A stretch of DNA of 64,000 nt. Source: Tamaricihabitans halophyticus. GTDB lineage: Bacteria > Actinomycetota > Actinomycetes > Mycobacteriales > Pseudonocardiaceae. Under the pieces are notes generated by a model. It had not been told where the DNA came from, made no database searches, and worked only from the letters and a program-made list of their open reading frames with translations. Where the stretch lies: positions 496,001 through 560,000 of the forward strand of contig NZ_SLXQ01000002.1 in NCBI RefSeq assembly GCF_004340875.1. The letters run 5' to 3'. Positions 24,306-33,248 of the stretch are shown here, in pieces (positions within the stretch are counted from its first letter, which is position 1; each line of letters begins with the position of its first letter). Made by a program: the position numbers and the translations under genes.

Positions 24306-25214
24306 ATGATTGATCTCGCGCGCCTTCGGCTGCTGATCGCCCTGCACGAGCTCGGTACCTTGCATGCCGCCGCGGCGTCCCTGCACGTCTCGGCGTCCGC
24401 GGCCTCGCAGCAGCTGGCCACGTTGACCAGAGAGGTGGGTGCCACCCTCACCGAAGCGGACGGCCGCAAGCTCCGGTTCACCGATGCCGGCAAGGTACTG
24501 GTCGAGCACGCCTACCAGCTACTGGCGCAGGTGGAACGAGCGCGCGGGGACGTGCGAGCCGCGTCCGGCGGCGAACTCGGCGAGCTGACCGTGGGGTCCT
24601 ACTCCTCGCTCATCTGCTCGCTACTCATTCCGGCTACCGATGTGTTGCATGGTTGGCATCCTCGGCTCCGGGTGAACATCCGAGAAGTCACCAGCCCGGA
24701 CAGCCTCGCCGGACTGGCCAGCGGCGAGCTGGATGTCGTCGTCGACGTGGAAGCTCAGGACACGCCGACGATCGATGACCCCCGCTATACCCGGATGCCG
24801 CTCGGCACCGAGGATATCGAGCTCGCGCTCCCCGCCGACCATCCGCTCGCCAGCGAGTCGACCGCCGACCTTGCCGCGCACGCCGCGGCCGACTGGGTGA
24901 GCACAATGGACGGAGACGCCTGCGATCAGCTTCTTCGAGCTGCCTGCGCGGCGGCCGGATTCAACCCGATCATCCGGCATCGCGCCAGCGACTGGCGGAC
25001 GGTGCTCGCGCTGGTCGCGGCGGGCAGGGGGGTGGCACTGGTGCCCGGCGTGACACCAGCACTCGTCCCCGCTGGTGTCAGCCTGGTGCCGTTCGACAGT
25101 CCGGCGGCGCGCCGGCACGTCTACGCGGCGGTGCGCCGAGGTAGCGAAGCGCGGCCCGCGGTACAGGCCTGCCTGTCCGCGCTGGGCGAGCAAGCAACCG
25201 CCGCGGCCGGCTGA
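24306..25214 (+). CDS. LysR-family transcriptional regulator
   Basis: A 302-residue LysR regulator. The N-terminal winged helix is LARLRLLIALHELGTLHAAAASLHVSASAASQQLATL, followed by a linker helix and a periplasmic-binding-like effector domain (GELTVGSYSSLICSLLIP; VLALVAAGRGVALVPG). The ATG at 24306 (MIDLARLRLL) is chosen because it begins the HTH as in relatives; upstream ATGs lie in the operator. It likely controls itself and the divergent flavin reductase. Confidence 0.9.
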   Translation: MIDLARLRLLIALHELGTLHAAAASLHVSASAASQQLATLTREVGATLTEADGRKLRFTDAGKVLVEHAYQLLAQVERARGDVRAASGGELGELTVGSYSSLICSLLIPATDVLHGWHPRLRVNIREVTSPDSLAGLASGELDVVVDVEAQDTPTIDDPRYTRMPLGTEDIELALPADHPLASESTADLAAHAAADWVSTMDGDACDQLLRAACAAAGFNPIIRHRASDWRTVLALVAAGRGVALVPGVTPALVPAGVSLVPFDSPAARRHVYAAVRRGSEARPAVQACLSALGEQATAAAG

Positions 25215-25223
25215 CGCTGCCGG

Positions 25224-26114
25224 CTACCCGGCCACGGCCAGCGCGGTGCGCGCGTCCAGGGCCATCGGGTTACGTGCCATCGCCTCGTTGCCTTCGGCGA
25301 TCTCGCGGGCGATCGGGGTAAGCAGTTCGGCAAGCCGCTCGGCCCGCCGGGTACCCAATTCCCGCCACGGCCCGCTGGCCGCGGCATCGGTGCGCTCCTC
25401 GATCCAGTCCCGCAGCCGCTGGCCTTCGGTAGTGGGCGCACCATCCTGATCCAGCAGGCCACGTTCGACAAGCCGGCTGGTCGCCGCGGTCCATTCGTCC
25501 GGCGTCCAGCCGCGCGCCTCGCGCAGGTACTCCGCATCGATTCCGCGCTCGGCGCCGAAAAGCACGAGTGCCTGTGCTGGCGGAAGTTCGGCGACAACCA
25601 ATGCCGCGATATGTCCATCCCCGCGCGATTCCCGCAGTACCGTGCACGCCTGCCAGGGCCGCAGGTGTGTCGCGCCGGGCGAGTCGAGTGCCTGGTTCGC
25701 CGCCGCCATCGGCCGGCCAGCAACCGAGGCAACCGTGGCGGCGGAGGAGGCGAGGTCCGCGGCTTCGGCAAGTTCGCCGCTTGCCAACGTTTCCGCGCCG
25801 AGCAGTCGGCGCAATGATTTGTCCACACCGGACAGACGGGCGGCCAGGTAGCGCGCGGGACTCGCTACCCGCCAGGCATCCGGCACCGCGCGAGCCACCC
25901 TGCGCGGATGAAACCCGTAGAACGCTGAGGTGATCGTGGCGGCATCGACCGCCCCGAGCGGTGCGGCGCGCATCCCGAAGTAGCCCATCCAGCCGCCCTG
26001 GCAACCGAGCTCGTCGGTCACCGCTCGCGATTCGGGCGTGAAATAGGTGACCGCGTGATAGGTCTCGAAGCGCACCCACAGTGCGCGGGCAAGTCCCGCG
26101 AAAGGGTCAGTCAT
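25224..26114 (-). CDS. SCO6745 family protein (helix-turn-helix-like)
   Basis: A 296-residue protein of the actinobacterial SCO6745 family. It opens LARALWVRFETYHAVTYFTPESR, has a central MGYFGMRAAPLG and FHPRRVARAVPDAW, and ends with a winged-helix-like half (AATSRLVERGLLDQDGAPTTEGQRLRDWIE). The family is of unknown function, though its C-terminal part resembles a DNA-binding wing. It is convergent with lysR with a 9-base gap. The start ATG is at 26114, 140 bases from the divergent kinase gene. Confidence 0.82.
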   Translation of the reverse strand: MTDPFAGLARALWVRFETYHAVTYFTPESRAVTDELGCQGGWMGYFGMRAAPLGAVDAATITSAFYGFHPRRVARAVPDAWRVASPARYLAARLSGVDKSLRRLLGAETLASGELAEAADLASSAATVASVAGRPMAAANQALDSPGATHLRPWQACTVLRESRGDGHIAALVVAELPPAQALVLFGAERGIDAEYLREARGWTPDEWTAATSRLVERGLLDQDGAPTTEGQRLRDWIEERTDAAASGPWRELGTRRAERLAELLTPIAREIAEGNEAMARNPMALDARTALAVAG

Positions 26115-26172
26115 CCGCGTCGCTCCGGTTGCCGGGGGAAAGTCGCCAACGAACTTCCGACTCAGGACACTA

Positions 26173-26206
26173 GGATGCTCGAGCTGATTGGATGCTCGAG
26201 CTGATC
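26173..26206. repeat. 17-bp tandem duplication in a divergent promoter region
   Basis: GGATGCTCGAGCTGATT and GGATGCTCGAGCTGATC lie head to tail between the SCO6745 gene and the kinase operon. Each unit contains CTCGAG. Direct repeats of this spacing are typical of LytTR-type operators, but that link is an inference. Confidence 0.6.
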
Positions 26207-26254
26207 GTGGCCAGTAACCCGACACTACCCATTTCGACGGCAAGGTGAACAGCG

Positions 26255-27322
26255 ATGCCGGCAGGCGGCGAACGCGAGGCAAGGGCCGGTGCGTTGGCGC
26301 GCTCCGGGGCGGGCTCACTCGCCACGCTGCGGACCGTGCGGCGGGTCCGCGATGACCTCAAGGACGGGCTAGGCGGTCCGCGGTTGCGCGCGGTTGCCCG
26401 TCGGCTGCGCTGGTTGACCGGTGCCGACGGGATCGCGCTCGCCGATTTGACCAGCCCGTTGCAGTGGGCCGGTCAGCCCGCGCCGGACCAGCGGGTGCGC
26501 GAGCTGGTGGACACCGTGTTGCACACCGAGGCGCGGAGCGGGCGTCCACCACTGGTCGCCGTTCCGCTCGATGTCCAGGACGAGGTGGCCGGCGTGCTGG
26601 TGGTGCACGGCAAGGTGCGGATGGCTAATGTTCGCGAGGCGGCCAGCCTGGTGATGGACGCGCTGGAACGCGGGCGGTTGGAAGCCTCGGCCGAGCAGGC
26701 GGCGCAGTCCGAGTTCCGCGCGCTGCGCGCGGAGATCTCGCCGCATTTCGTGTACAACGCGCTGTCCGTGATCGCCTCACTGGTGCGCTCGGACCCGGAT
26801 CGGGCGCGGGATCTGATGCTGGATTTCGCCGACTACATTCGCTACAGCCTCGCCAGGCACGGCGAGTACACCACGGTGGCCGACGAGTTCCACGCGATCG
26901 AGACGTATCTGGCGCTACAGCGCGCGGTACTCGGCGATCGGCTGCGGGTGCAGATCAGGGTGGCGCCGGAAGTGCTCGCCGTGCCGGTGCCCTACCTGGT
27001 CCTGCAGCCGCTGGTGGAAAACGCCATCCGGCACGGTTTGGAGCCGCGTACCGAGGCGGGGCTTGTTCAGGTGCGGGGCGAGGCCGAAGGCAGTGAGTGT
27101 GTGATCAGCGTCGAGGATGACGGTATCGGGATGGACCCCGGCAAAGCCGAGGCGATTCTGGCGGGGCGGACCTATCCGGACAGTGTCGGCCTGGTTAATG
27201 TTGACCGCAGGCTCCGCCATGTGTACGGCGCGTGGTTCGGGCTCGTTGTGGAGACCGCGATGGAGGCCGGTACCCGGGTTGTGGTGCGGGTACCCATGTT
27301 CCAGCCGGGAGTGATGCCGTGA
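26255..27322 (+). CDS. LytS/YehU-type sensor histidine kinase without membrane segments
   Basis: A 355-residue kinase of the LytS group. Residues 40-135 look like a GAF-type sensor domain. The His_kinase motif is AEISPHFVYNALSVIASL (H164), and the ATPase domain has PLVENAIRHG and EDDGIGMDPGKA. Unlike LytS or BtsS it has no membrane segments, so it should sense a cytosolic signal. Its stop overlaps the LytTR regulator start (GTGA), and acetate-type transporters follow in the same operon. Confidence 0.9.
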   Translation: MPAGGEREARAGALARSGAGSLATLRTVRRVRDDLKDGLGGPRLRAVARRLRWLTGADGIALADLTSPLQWAGQPAPDQRVRELVDTVLHTEARSGRPPLVAVPLDVQDEVAGVLVVHGKVRMANVREAASLVMDALERGRLEASAEQAAQSEFRALRAEISPHFVYNALSVIASLVRSDPDRARDLMLDFADYIRYSLARHGEYTTVADEFHAIETYLALQRAVLGDRLRVQIRVAPEVLAVPVPYLVLQPLVENAIRHGLEPRTEAGLVQVRGEAEGSECVISVEDDGIGMDPGKAEAILAGRTYPDSVGLVNVDRRLRHVYGAWFGLVVETAMEAGTRVVVRVPMFQPGVMP

Positions 27323-28113
27323 GCACGCCATCGCAAGGGCTGCGAGTGCTGGCCGTGGACGATGTGCCGCCGGCACTGGACGAGCTGTGCCAGCTGCTCC
27401 GCGAGGCGCCCGAGGTAGCCGAGGTGGCCGGCGCGGGCGATCCGCTGACCGCACTGAAGATGATCCACGGTGGCGAATTCGACGCGGTCTTTCTGGATAT
27501 CGCGATGCCCGGCCTGGACGGCCTTGAGCTGGCCTCGTTGCTCGCCAAGCTGTCCCAGCCGCCGGTCATCGTGTTCGTGACCGCCTACGACGGCCACGCG
27601 GTCGCCGCCTACGGTATCGGCGCCGTCGACTACCTGCTCAAACCACTGCGCGCGGAGCGGCTGTCGGCCGCGCTGGCCAAGGTACGAAAAATGGTCGCGG
27701 CGGGTGGCGCGCCAGCTGCTGGCGGCGATGAGCCGATCCCCGACGCGATGGCGGCACTGCCGGTCGAGAGTGCGGGGCGCACCCGCTACGTACGGCGTAG
27801 CGAGGTGCGGTACGTGGAAGCTCAGGGTGACTATGTGCGGCTGCATACCCGCTCTGGCGAGCACCTGGTGCGGATGCCGATCTCCCGGCTCGAGGAGTAC
27901 TGGGAGGGCACCGGATTCGCCAGGGTGCACAGGGGATTCCTGGTCGCGCTCGGCGAGATCAAGGAACTGCGCAGCGATTCGGCCGGCGGGCTGCTCGCGC
28001 ACACCGATGTGGGCGACGTACCGGTGAGCCGCCGGCACGCGAGGGACCTGCGGGAACGGCTGCTCCAGGCGGCCAGGCGCAGCGAACTGGACGGCAAGGG
28101 GCGGCGCGGCTGA
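27319..28113 (+). CDS. LytTR-family response regulator
   Basis: A 264-residue regulator. The receiver domain has VDDVPPALDE and the phospho-acceptor D60 in DAVFLDIAMPGLDG. The C-terminal LytTR DNA-binding domain runs from about 155, with YVEAQGDYVRLHTRSGEHLVR and FARVHRGFLVALGEI. The start is the GTG at 27319. The arrangement resembles the E. coli BtsSR/YpdAB systems, which sense pyruvate and control a transporter. Here the likely targets are the downstream symporters. Confidence 0.92.
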   Translation: MSTPSQGLRVLAVDDVPPALDELCQLLREAPEVAEVAGAGDPLTALKMIHGGEFDAVFLDIAMPGLDGLELASLLAKLSQPPVIVFVTAYDGHAVAAYGIGAVDYLLKPLRAERLSAALAKVRKMVAAGGAPAAGGDEPIPDAMAALPVESAGRTRYVRRSEVRYVEAQGDYVRLHTRSGEHLVRMPISRLEEYWEGTGFARVHRGFLVALGEIKELRSDSAGGLLAHTDVGDVPVSRRHARDLRERLLQAARRSELDGKGRRG

Positions 28114-28457
28114 TGGCTGGCGCCAAGCGGGTCACGGTGATGAGCCCATCGACCAGGTTGGCGCACGCCCGGCGCAGGGTGCGGGGTCGGTGGCGGGTAC
28201 CTCGCCTCGACCCGGCGGACGCGGAGCGTGCGCTCGCGCTGTATCGCGCGCAACGCGCGCGGGGCGTGGCCGCGCTGGTACTGCTTGCCGCGCTGCTGTT
28301 CGGGCTACCGGTGCTGCTTTCCGGCTGGGCAACCCTCGAGCAATGGCGGCTGGTGGGGATACCGATGTCCTGGCTCGCGCTGCTCGTTCCGTATCCAGTC
28401 ATGATGTTGCTGGCGGCGTGGCAGCTGCGTCGCGCCGAGCGAATCGAAGACAGCTAG
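28113..28457 (+). CDS. Small two-helix membrane protein, symporter partner
   Basis: A 114-residue protein with a basic cytosolic N-terminus (about 55 residues, Arg-rich) and two membrane helices (GVAALVLLAALLFGLPVLL and WLALLVPYPVMMLLAAWQL). Topology and position match the small subunits encoded just before SSS-family transporters, similar to DUF485 but not clearly homologous. Its start overlaps the regulator stop and its stop overlaps the symporter start by one base each. Confidence 0.72.
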   Translation: MAGAKRVTVMSPSTRLAHARRRVRGRWRVPRLDPADAERALALYRAQRARGVAALVLLAALLFGLPVLLSGWATLEQWRLVGIPMSWLALLVPYPVMMLLAAWQLRRAERIEDS

Positions 28458-30232
28458 TGTTCACGGTCATCGCGGTGGCACCGGTCGTGCTGGTGACCCT
28501 GCTCATCGGGCTGCGCGGGGTGGCCGCGATGCGCACCACCTCGGATTTCCTCGTCGCCTCCCGGGGCGTGTCGCCGTTGCTGAACTCCGCGGCGGTGTCC
28601 GGTGAGTACCTGTCCGCGGCCTCGTTTCTCGGCGTCGCCGGGCTGATGGTCAAGGATGGGGTGGGCGCGCTCTGGTATCCCGTTGGCTTCGCGGCCGGCT
28701 ATCTGGTCATGCTCGTGCTCGTGGCCGCGCCGATGCGCCGTTCCGGGGCGGTCACGGTGCCGGATTTCGTCGAGGCGCGACTGGCCTCGCCAGCGCTTCG
28801 CCGGCTTGCCGCGATCGTGGTGCTGATGATCTGCGCGCTGTACCTGGTTCCGCAGTTCCGTACCGCTGGCCTGGTGCTGATGGCGATCAGCGATACGCCG
28901 TACTGGGTGGGCGTGGTGATCGCGGGGGCGTCGGTGAGCGCGACGCTGGCGCTCGGCGGCATGCGTGCGGCCACCTATGTGCAGGCCTTTCAGTTCGTGC
29001 TCAAACTGGTGCTGTTCATCGTGCCCGCGCTCTGGCTGGTGCTGCAGACCAGCGCCGCCACCCAGGACGAGGCCCTGCGTCCGGTGGGATTCACCGAATT
29101 CGCCACGGACACTCCGGTGAGCTTCGAGAACGATGTCGTCCTGCGGATCCCCACCGCGACCACGGTGCAGACCGACGACGGTCAGCAGCGGGTACTGCCG
29201 GCGGGGACGGTGCAGGTCGCTGAGGACGAGACGTTGCACTTCCCGCAGGGTGCTCAGGTCCCCCGGGTGCAGGGCCTGCCCGAACTTGGCGGGTCGGACT
29301 GGTCCGGACCACTACTGAACCTGCGGGACGCCGGCTATCCGATGCTCGGCACCATCGCGGTACTGCTCGCCACGGTACTCGGCACGATGGGGCTGCCCCA
29401 TGTCCTGATGCGTTTCCACACCAGCTCGGACGGGCGGGCCGCCCGCCGCACGGCCGCCTTCACGGTGGTGCTGCTCGGCTTGTTCTACCTGTTTCCCGCC
29501 ATCTACGGCGCGCTGGGGAGGGTGCTCGTACCCGAGCTCTATCTATCGGGAATGACCGATTCGGTGGTGGTCGCGCTGCCCGCGCGGGTGGATCCGAGCT
29601 GGGTGGGCACCATGTTCACCGCACTGCTCACCGCCGGCGCCTTCGCGGCCTTTCTGGCCACCTCGCTCGGTTTGCTGCTCGCCCTGTCCGGGGCCATCTC
29701 GCACGATCTGGTGCCGGGCGGGCTGCGGCAACTACGGATTACCGTGGTGCTGGCGGCCGTCGTCGTGGTGCTGCTCGCCTTCGCCGCTCGGCAGCTGGAC
29801 GCCGGAATCCTGGTGACGTGGGGGTTCACCGTGGCCGCCGCGACCTTCTGCCCGCTACTCGTACTCGGGATCTGGTGGTCCCGGCTCACCGCGACGGGCG
29901 CGATCTGGGGCGTACTGGTTGGTCTGGGGGTTACCTCGACCGGCATCCTGATCACGCTGTTCGGCCCCGCGGTGGCCGGCTGGCTGGGTATTCTGGCCGC
30001 GCAACCGGCACCACTCGCGGTGCCGCTGGCGTTCCTGACCATGGTGTTGGTCTCGCTACGCGGTCGCCCGCCGTCCTGGGCGATGACGGCCATGCTGCGG
30101 TTGCACCTCGATGAACGTCACGATGCGCGCCCGGGACGGTCGTTACCTGGCCGTTCTCGAACTGACCGCTCGACGTGGCTCACTCGCCGTTGGTCGACCG
30201 CTCGCCGCAAAGGCCGTCGATTGGTCCGGTAA
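28457..30232 (+). CDS. Sodium:solute symporter (acetate permease-like) with extra extracytoplasmic loop
   Basis: A 591-residue SSS-family transporter with about 13 membrane segments. The ActP-like region SGEYLSAASFLGVAGLMVKDG and the sodium-site stretch MGLPHVLMRFHT are present. Between helices near residues 205-295 there is a polar insertion (VGFTEFATDTPVSFENDVVL ... GTVQVAEDETLHFPQG) absent from the second symporter; it looks like a small beta domain outside the membrane. The start is the GTG at 28457. The tail of about 45 residues is Arg-rich. The substrate is probably a short carboxylate. Confidence 0.85.
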   Translation: MFTVIAVAPVVLVTLLIGLRGVAAMRTTSDFLVASRGVSPLLNSAAVSGEYLSAASFLGVAGLMVKDGVGALWYPVGFAAGYLVMLVLVAAPMRRSGAVTVPDFVEARLASPALRRLAAIVVLMICALYLVPQFRTAGLVLMAISDTPYWVGVVIAGASVSATLALGGMRAATYVQAFQFVLKLVLFIVPALWLVLQTSAATQDEALRPVGFTEFATDTPVSFENDVVLRIPTATTVQTDDGQQRVLPAGTVQVAEDETLHFPQGAQVPRVQGLPELGGSDWSGPLLNLRDAGYPMLGTIAVLLATVLGTMGLPHVLMRFHTSSDGRAARRTAAFTVVLLGLFYLFPAIYGALGRVLVPELYLSGMTDSVVVALPARVDPSWVGTMFTALLTAGAFAAFLATSLGLLLALSGAISHDLVPGGLRQLRITVVLAAVVVVLLAFAARQLDAGILVTWGFTVAAATFCPLLVLGIWWSRLTATGAIWGVLVGLGVTSTGILITLFGPAVAGWLGILAAQPAPLAVPLAFLTMVLVSLRGRPPSWAMTAMLRLHLDERHDARPGRSLPGRSRTDRSTWLTRRWSTARRKGRRLVR

Positions 30233-30298
30233 CGATACTCGCGTCCCCACGTGTTACTTACCGTGTCGGTCAGCACACGGGGGGGACAAGGAGGTCTC

Positions 30299-30643
30299 GT
30301 GAGTACTACCGAAGGTGACCAGAACAGCGAGGACACCTGGGCGCGGGTACATGGTGGGGCGGAGTTCCAGGAGCTGCGCCGTCGGTTGCGCGGGTTCGTG
30401 TTCCCCATGGCCGTGCTGTTTCTCGCCTGGTATCTGCTGTACGTTCTGCTGGCTGACTACGCGCACGGCTTCATGTCCACCAAGCTGGTTGGCAATATCA
30501 ACGTCGGCTTGGTGTTCGGCTTGCTGCAGTTCGTCTCCACATTCGTCATCACCGCGCTGTACGTGCGGCACGCCAACCGAAAACTCGATCCGATCGCGGA
30601 CAAGATCAGGGCCGAGGTGGAGAGCGAGGTAGCGGACAAATGA
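30299..30643 (+). CDS. DUF485 membrane protein
   Basis: A 114-residue DUF485 protein with two membrane helices (FVFPMAVLFLAWYLLYVLLADY and INVGLVFGLLQFVSTFVITALYV). DUF485 (YjcH-like) proteins are encoded with acetate permeases. A strong AAGGAGG lies 4 bases before the GTG start. Its stop overlaps the ActP start (ATGA). Confidence 0.92.
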   Translation: MSTTEGDQNSEDTWARVHGGAEFQELRRRLRGFVFPMAVLFLAWYLLYVLLADYAHGFMSTKLVGNINVGLVFGLLQFVSTFVITALYVRHANRKLDPIADKIRAEVESEVADK

Positions 30644-32250
30644 GCACGCTCGCGCAAAGCATCGAGGGCAGTAACCCGGCACTGAACATCGGGGTTTTCG
30701 GGCTGTTCGTTCTGGTCACCCTGGTCGTGGTGCTCCGGGCGAGCCGGAACACCAAAACCGCTTCGGACTACTACGCGGCCGGGCGGTCGTTCTCCGGTCC
30801 ACAGAACGGCACCGCGATCGCCGGTGACTACCTCTCCGCCGCGTCGTTCCTGGGGATCGCCGGCGCCATCGCGCTCTACGGCTACGACGGCTTCCTCTAC
30901 TCGATTGGTTTCCTTGTCGCCTGGTTGGTCGCGTTGCTGCTGGTGGCCGAACTGTTGCGGAACACCGGCAAATTCACCATGGGCGACGTGCTCGCCTTCC
31001 GGATGCGCCAGCGACCGGTCCGCGCGGCCGCCGCGACGTCCACGCTCGCGGTGAGCTTCTTCTATCTGCTCGCCCAGATGGCCGGTGCCGGGATTCTCGT
31101 ATCGCTGCTGCTGGGGATTTCCGGTGAGGCGGGGCAGAATCTGGTGATCGCCGTGGTCGGCGTGATCATGATCGTCTACGTGTTGGTCGGCGGTATGAAG
31201 GGCACCACCTGGGTGCAGATCATCAAGGCCGCGCTGCTGATTACCGCGACCGCCGCGATGACGATCTGGGTGCTTGGCCGGTATGGCTTCAACCTGTCCG
31301 AGTTGCTGCAGGGCGCGGTGGACAAGGCGGGCGCCGGTGGCGAGGCACTGCTCAATCCAGGGGCGAAGTACGGCATCTCGGAGATGAGCAAGGTCGACTT
31401 CCTGTCACTGGGTATTGCCCTCGTGCTCGGTACCGCCGGCCTGCCGCACGTGCTGATGCGCTTCTACACCGTGCCAACCGCGCGCGACGCCCGGCGTTCC
31501 GTGGTGTGGGCAATCGTCCTCATCGGACTGTTCTACTTGTTCACCCTGGTGCTCGGCTACGGTGCGGGCGCACTCGTCGGGCCGGAGCAGATCGCCAACG
31601 CGCCGGGCGGGGAGAACTCGGCGGCGCCGCTGCTCGCGTTGGAACTCGGCGGGCCGATCCTGCTCGGCTTCATCGCCGCGGTCGCCTTCGCGACGATTCT
31701 CGCCGTGGTCGCGGGTCTGACGATCACCGCCTCAGCCTCGTTCGCGCACGATATCTATGCCAACGTGATCAAGAAGGGCAAGGAGGACTCCAAGGCGCAG
31801 GAGGTCAAGGTCGCGCGGATCACCGCACTGGTGATCGGTGCCGTCGCGATCGTCGGCGGCATTCTCGCGAAGAACCAGAACGTGGCCTTCCTGGTCGCGC
31901 TCGCCTTCGCGGTCGCGGCCTCGGCGAACCTGCCGACGATCCTCTACTCGCTGTTCTGGAAGCGGTTCAACACCTCGGGTGCATTGTGGAGCATCTACGG
32001 CGGATTGAGCGTGACCGTGGTGCTGATCATCTTCTCGCCGGCGGTCTCCGGTAACGAAGACGCGATGTTCCCCTCGGCGGACTTCGATCTCTTCCCGCTG
32101 TCCAACCCGGGTTTGGTGTCCATTCCGCTCTCGTTCTTCTTCGGCTGGCTCGGCACGATGCTGTCCAAGGAGCATCTGGAGGGCAAGTACAAGGAGATGG
32201 AAGTACGCTCGCTGACCGGTGCCGGCGCGGAGAAGGCAACGCAGCACTGA
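30640..32250 (+). CDS. actP: Cation/acetate symporter ActP
   Basis: A 536-residue SSS transporter. Features are DYYAAGRSFSGPQNGTAIAGDYLSAASFLGIAG at the N-terminus, a central GTAGLPHVLMRFYTVP and SASFAHDIYANVIKKGKE, all typical of ActP acetate symporters. It overlaps DUF485 by 4 bases and ends the operon; a 14-bp hairpin follows. Together with the first symporter it suggests two affinity or substrate variants under one kinase-regulator pair. Confidence 0.92.
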   Translation: MSTLAQSIEGSNPALNIGVFGLFVLVTLVVVLRASRNTKTASDYYAAGRSFSGPQNGTAIAGDYLSAASFLGIAGAIALYGYDGFLYSIGFLVAWLVALLLVAELLRNTGKFTMGDVLAFRMRQRPVRAAAATSTLAVSFFYLLAQMAGAGILVSLLLGISGEAGQNLVIAVVGVIMIVYVLVGGMKGTTWVQIIKAALLITATAAMTIWVLGRYGFNLSELLQGAVDKAGAGGEALLNPGAKYGISEMSKVDFLSLGIALVLGTAGLPHVLMRFYTVPTARDARRSVVWAIVLIGLFYLFTLVLGYGAGALVGPEQIANAPGGENSAAPLLALELGGPILLGFIAAVAFATILAVVAGLTITASASFAHDIYANVIKKGKEDSKAQEVKVARITALVIGAVAIVGGILAKNQNVAFLVALAFAVAASANLPTILYSLFWKRFNTSGALWSIYGGLSVTVVLIIFSPAVSGNEDAMFPSADFDLFPLSNPGLVSIPLSFFFGWLGTMLSKEHLEGKYKEMEVRSLTGAGAEKATQH

Positions 32251-32257
32251 TACCGGT

Positions 32258-32303
32258 GCTCCCAGCAGCCGAATTATCCGCAAGGATCGCGGCTGCTGGG
32301 AGC
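32258..32303 (+). terminator. Hairpin terminator after actP
   Basis: A perfect 14-bp inverted repeat, GCTCCCAGCAGCCG / CGGCTGCTGGGAGC, with an 18-base loop (ATCCGCAAGGAT inside), 7 bases after the ActP stop. There is no T tract. Confidence 0.8.
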
Positions 32304-32408
32304 GATCGCCGCGGCTGTGGGTGTGCTCACGGCCAGCCGGCTGCTGACTTACCAGCTGGGCTATGCCAACATCGAGGTTGATAGAGACCTCAGATGGAAG
32401 GCGGCGTA

Positions 32409-33185
32409 ATGGGTGAGCGGCCACTGGCGCTCGTGACCAACGATGACGGGATCACCTCGCCAGGGTTGATCACCCTGGCCGAGGCGGCTCGTCAGGCGGA
32501 TTTCGATGTGGTGGTGGCTGCGCCGCACGCGGAGGCCAGCGGCGCGGGGGCGAGCCTGAGCGTGTTCGCCGAGCGTGGCGCGGAGATGTTCTACCGGCAC
32601 GAGCATGACGAGTTGGCCGGTGTGCCGTGTTTCGCGGTGCACGGCCATCCGGCGTACATCACGCTCGCCGCGCTGCACGGCGCTTTCGGCCCGCGCCCGG
32701 ATGTGGTGCTTTCCGGGATCAATCGTGGCGGCAATATCGGCACCAGCGTGCTGCATTCGGGGACCGTGGGCGCCGCGCTGACCGCGGCGGTGAACGAACT
32801 GCCCGCACTCGCGGTGTCGCTTGACGTGCTCGATCGCGAAGGGCCGATGTACTGGGACAGCGTGGTGCCGGTGCTGCACGCCGCCTTCCCACTGTTGTAC
32901 AAAGTGGACGCTGGGGTCACGTTGAACGTGAACGTGCCGAACCGGCCGGCCGCGGAACTTGGCGAGTTGCGCAAAGCGGGTCTGGCCAGCTTCGGCGCCG
33001 TGCACGCCAGGATCGCGTCCTTCCTGGCGAGCCGGCAGGACCTGGTCACCGGAGTCGCTCCGGCACCGGTCGAGGAAGGGACCGACGCCGAGCTGTTGAA
33101 CGCGGGATTCCCCACCGTGACGGCGATCAACCCGGTTCTGGAGTCGACCGACCAGCCCGTCCCCGAACGGCTGGACCACCGGTAG
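32409..33185 (+). CDS. surE: 5'/3'-nucleotidase SurE
   Basis: A 258-residue SurE phosphatase acting on nucleoside monophosphates. The metal motif TNDDGITSPGL starts at residue 10. The family's SGINRGGNIGTSVLHSGTVGAA and the late N-V-N-V-P segment (LNVNVPNRP) are present. The ATG at 32409 is preferred over 32394 because GGAAGG lies 9 bases before it. The gene stands alone and converges on the ribosomal cluster across a strong terminator. Confidence 0.93.
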   Translation: MGERPLALVTNDDGITSPGLITLAEAARQADFDVVVAAPHAEASGAGASLSVFAERGAEMFYRHEHDELAGVPCFAVHGHPAYITLAALHGAFGPRPDVVLSGINRGGNIGTSVLHSGTVGAALTAAVNELPALAVSLDVLDREGPMYWDSVVPVLHAAFPLLYKVDAGVTLNVNVPNRPAAELGELRKAGLASFGAVHARIASFLASRQDLVTGVAPAPVEEGTDAELLNAGFPTVTAINPVLESTDQPVPERLDHR

Positions 33186-33197
33186 GGCAGTGCCATA

Positions 33198-33243
33198 CTC
33201 CCCGATAACCGCATTTCCTGGGGATCTCGCGGTTATCGGGGAG
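33198..33243. terminator. Bidirectional terminator between surE and rpsR
   Basis: A perfect 15-bp inverted repeat, CTCCCCGATAACCGC / GCGGTTATCGGGGAG, with a 16-base loop that carries the ATTTCC...GGATC core of the dispersed hairpin repeat. It sits between convergent genes and so can stop both. Confidence 0.85.
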
Positions 33244-33248
33244 AGTTG

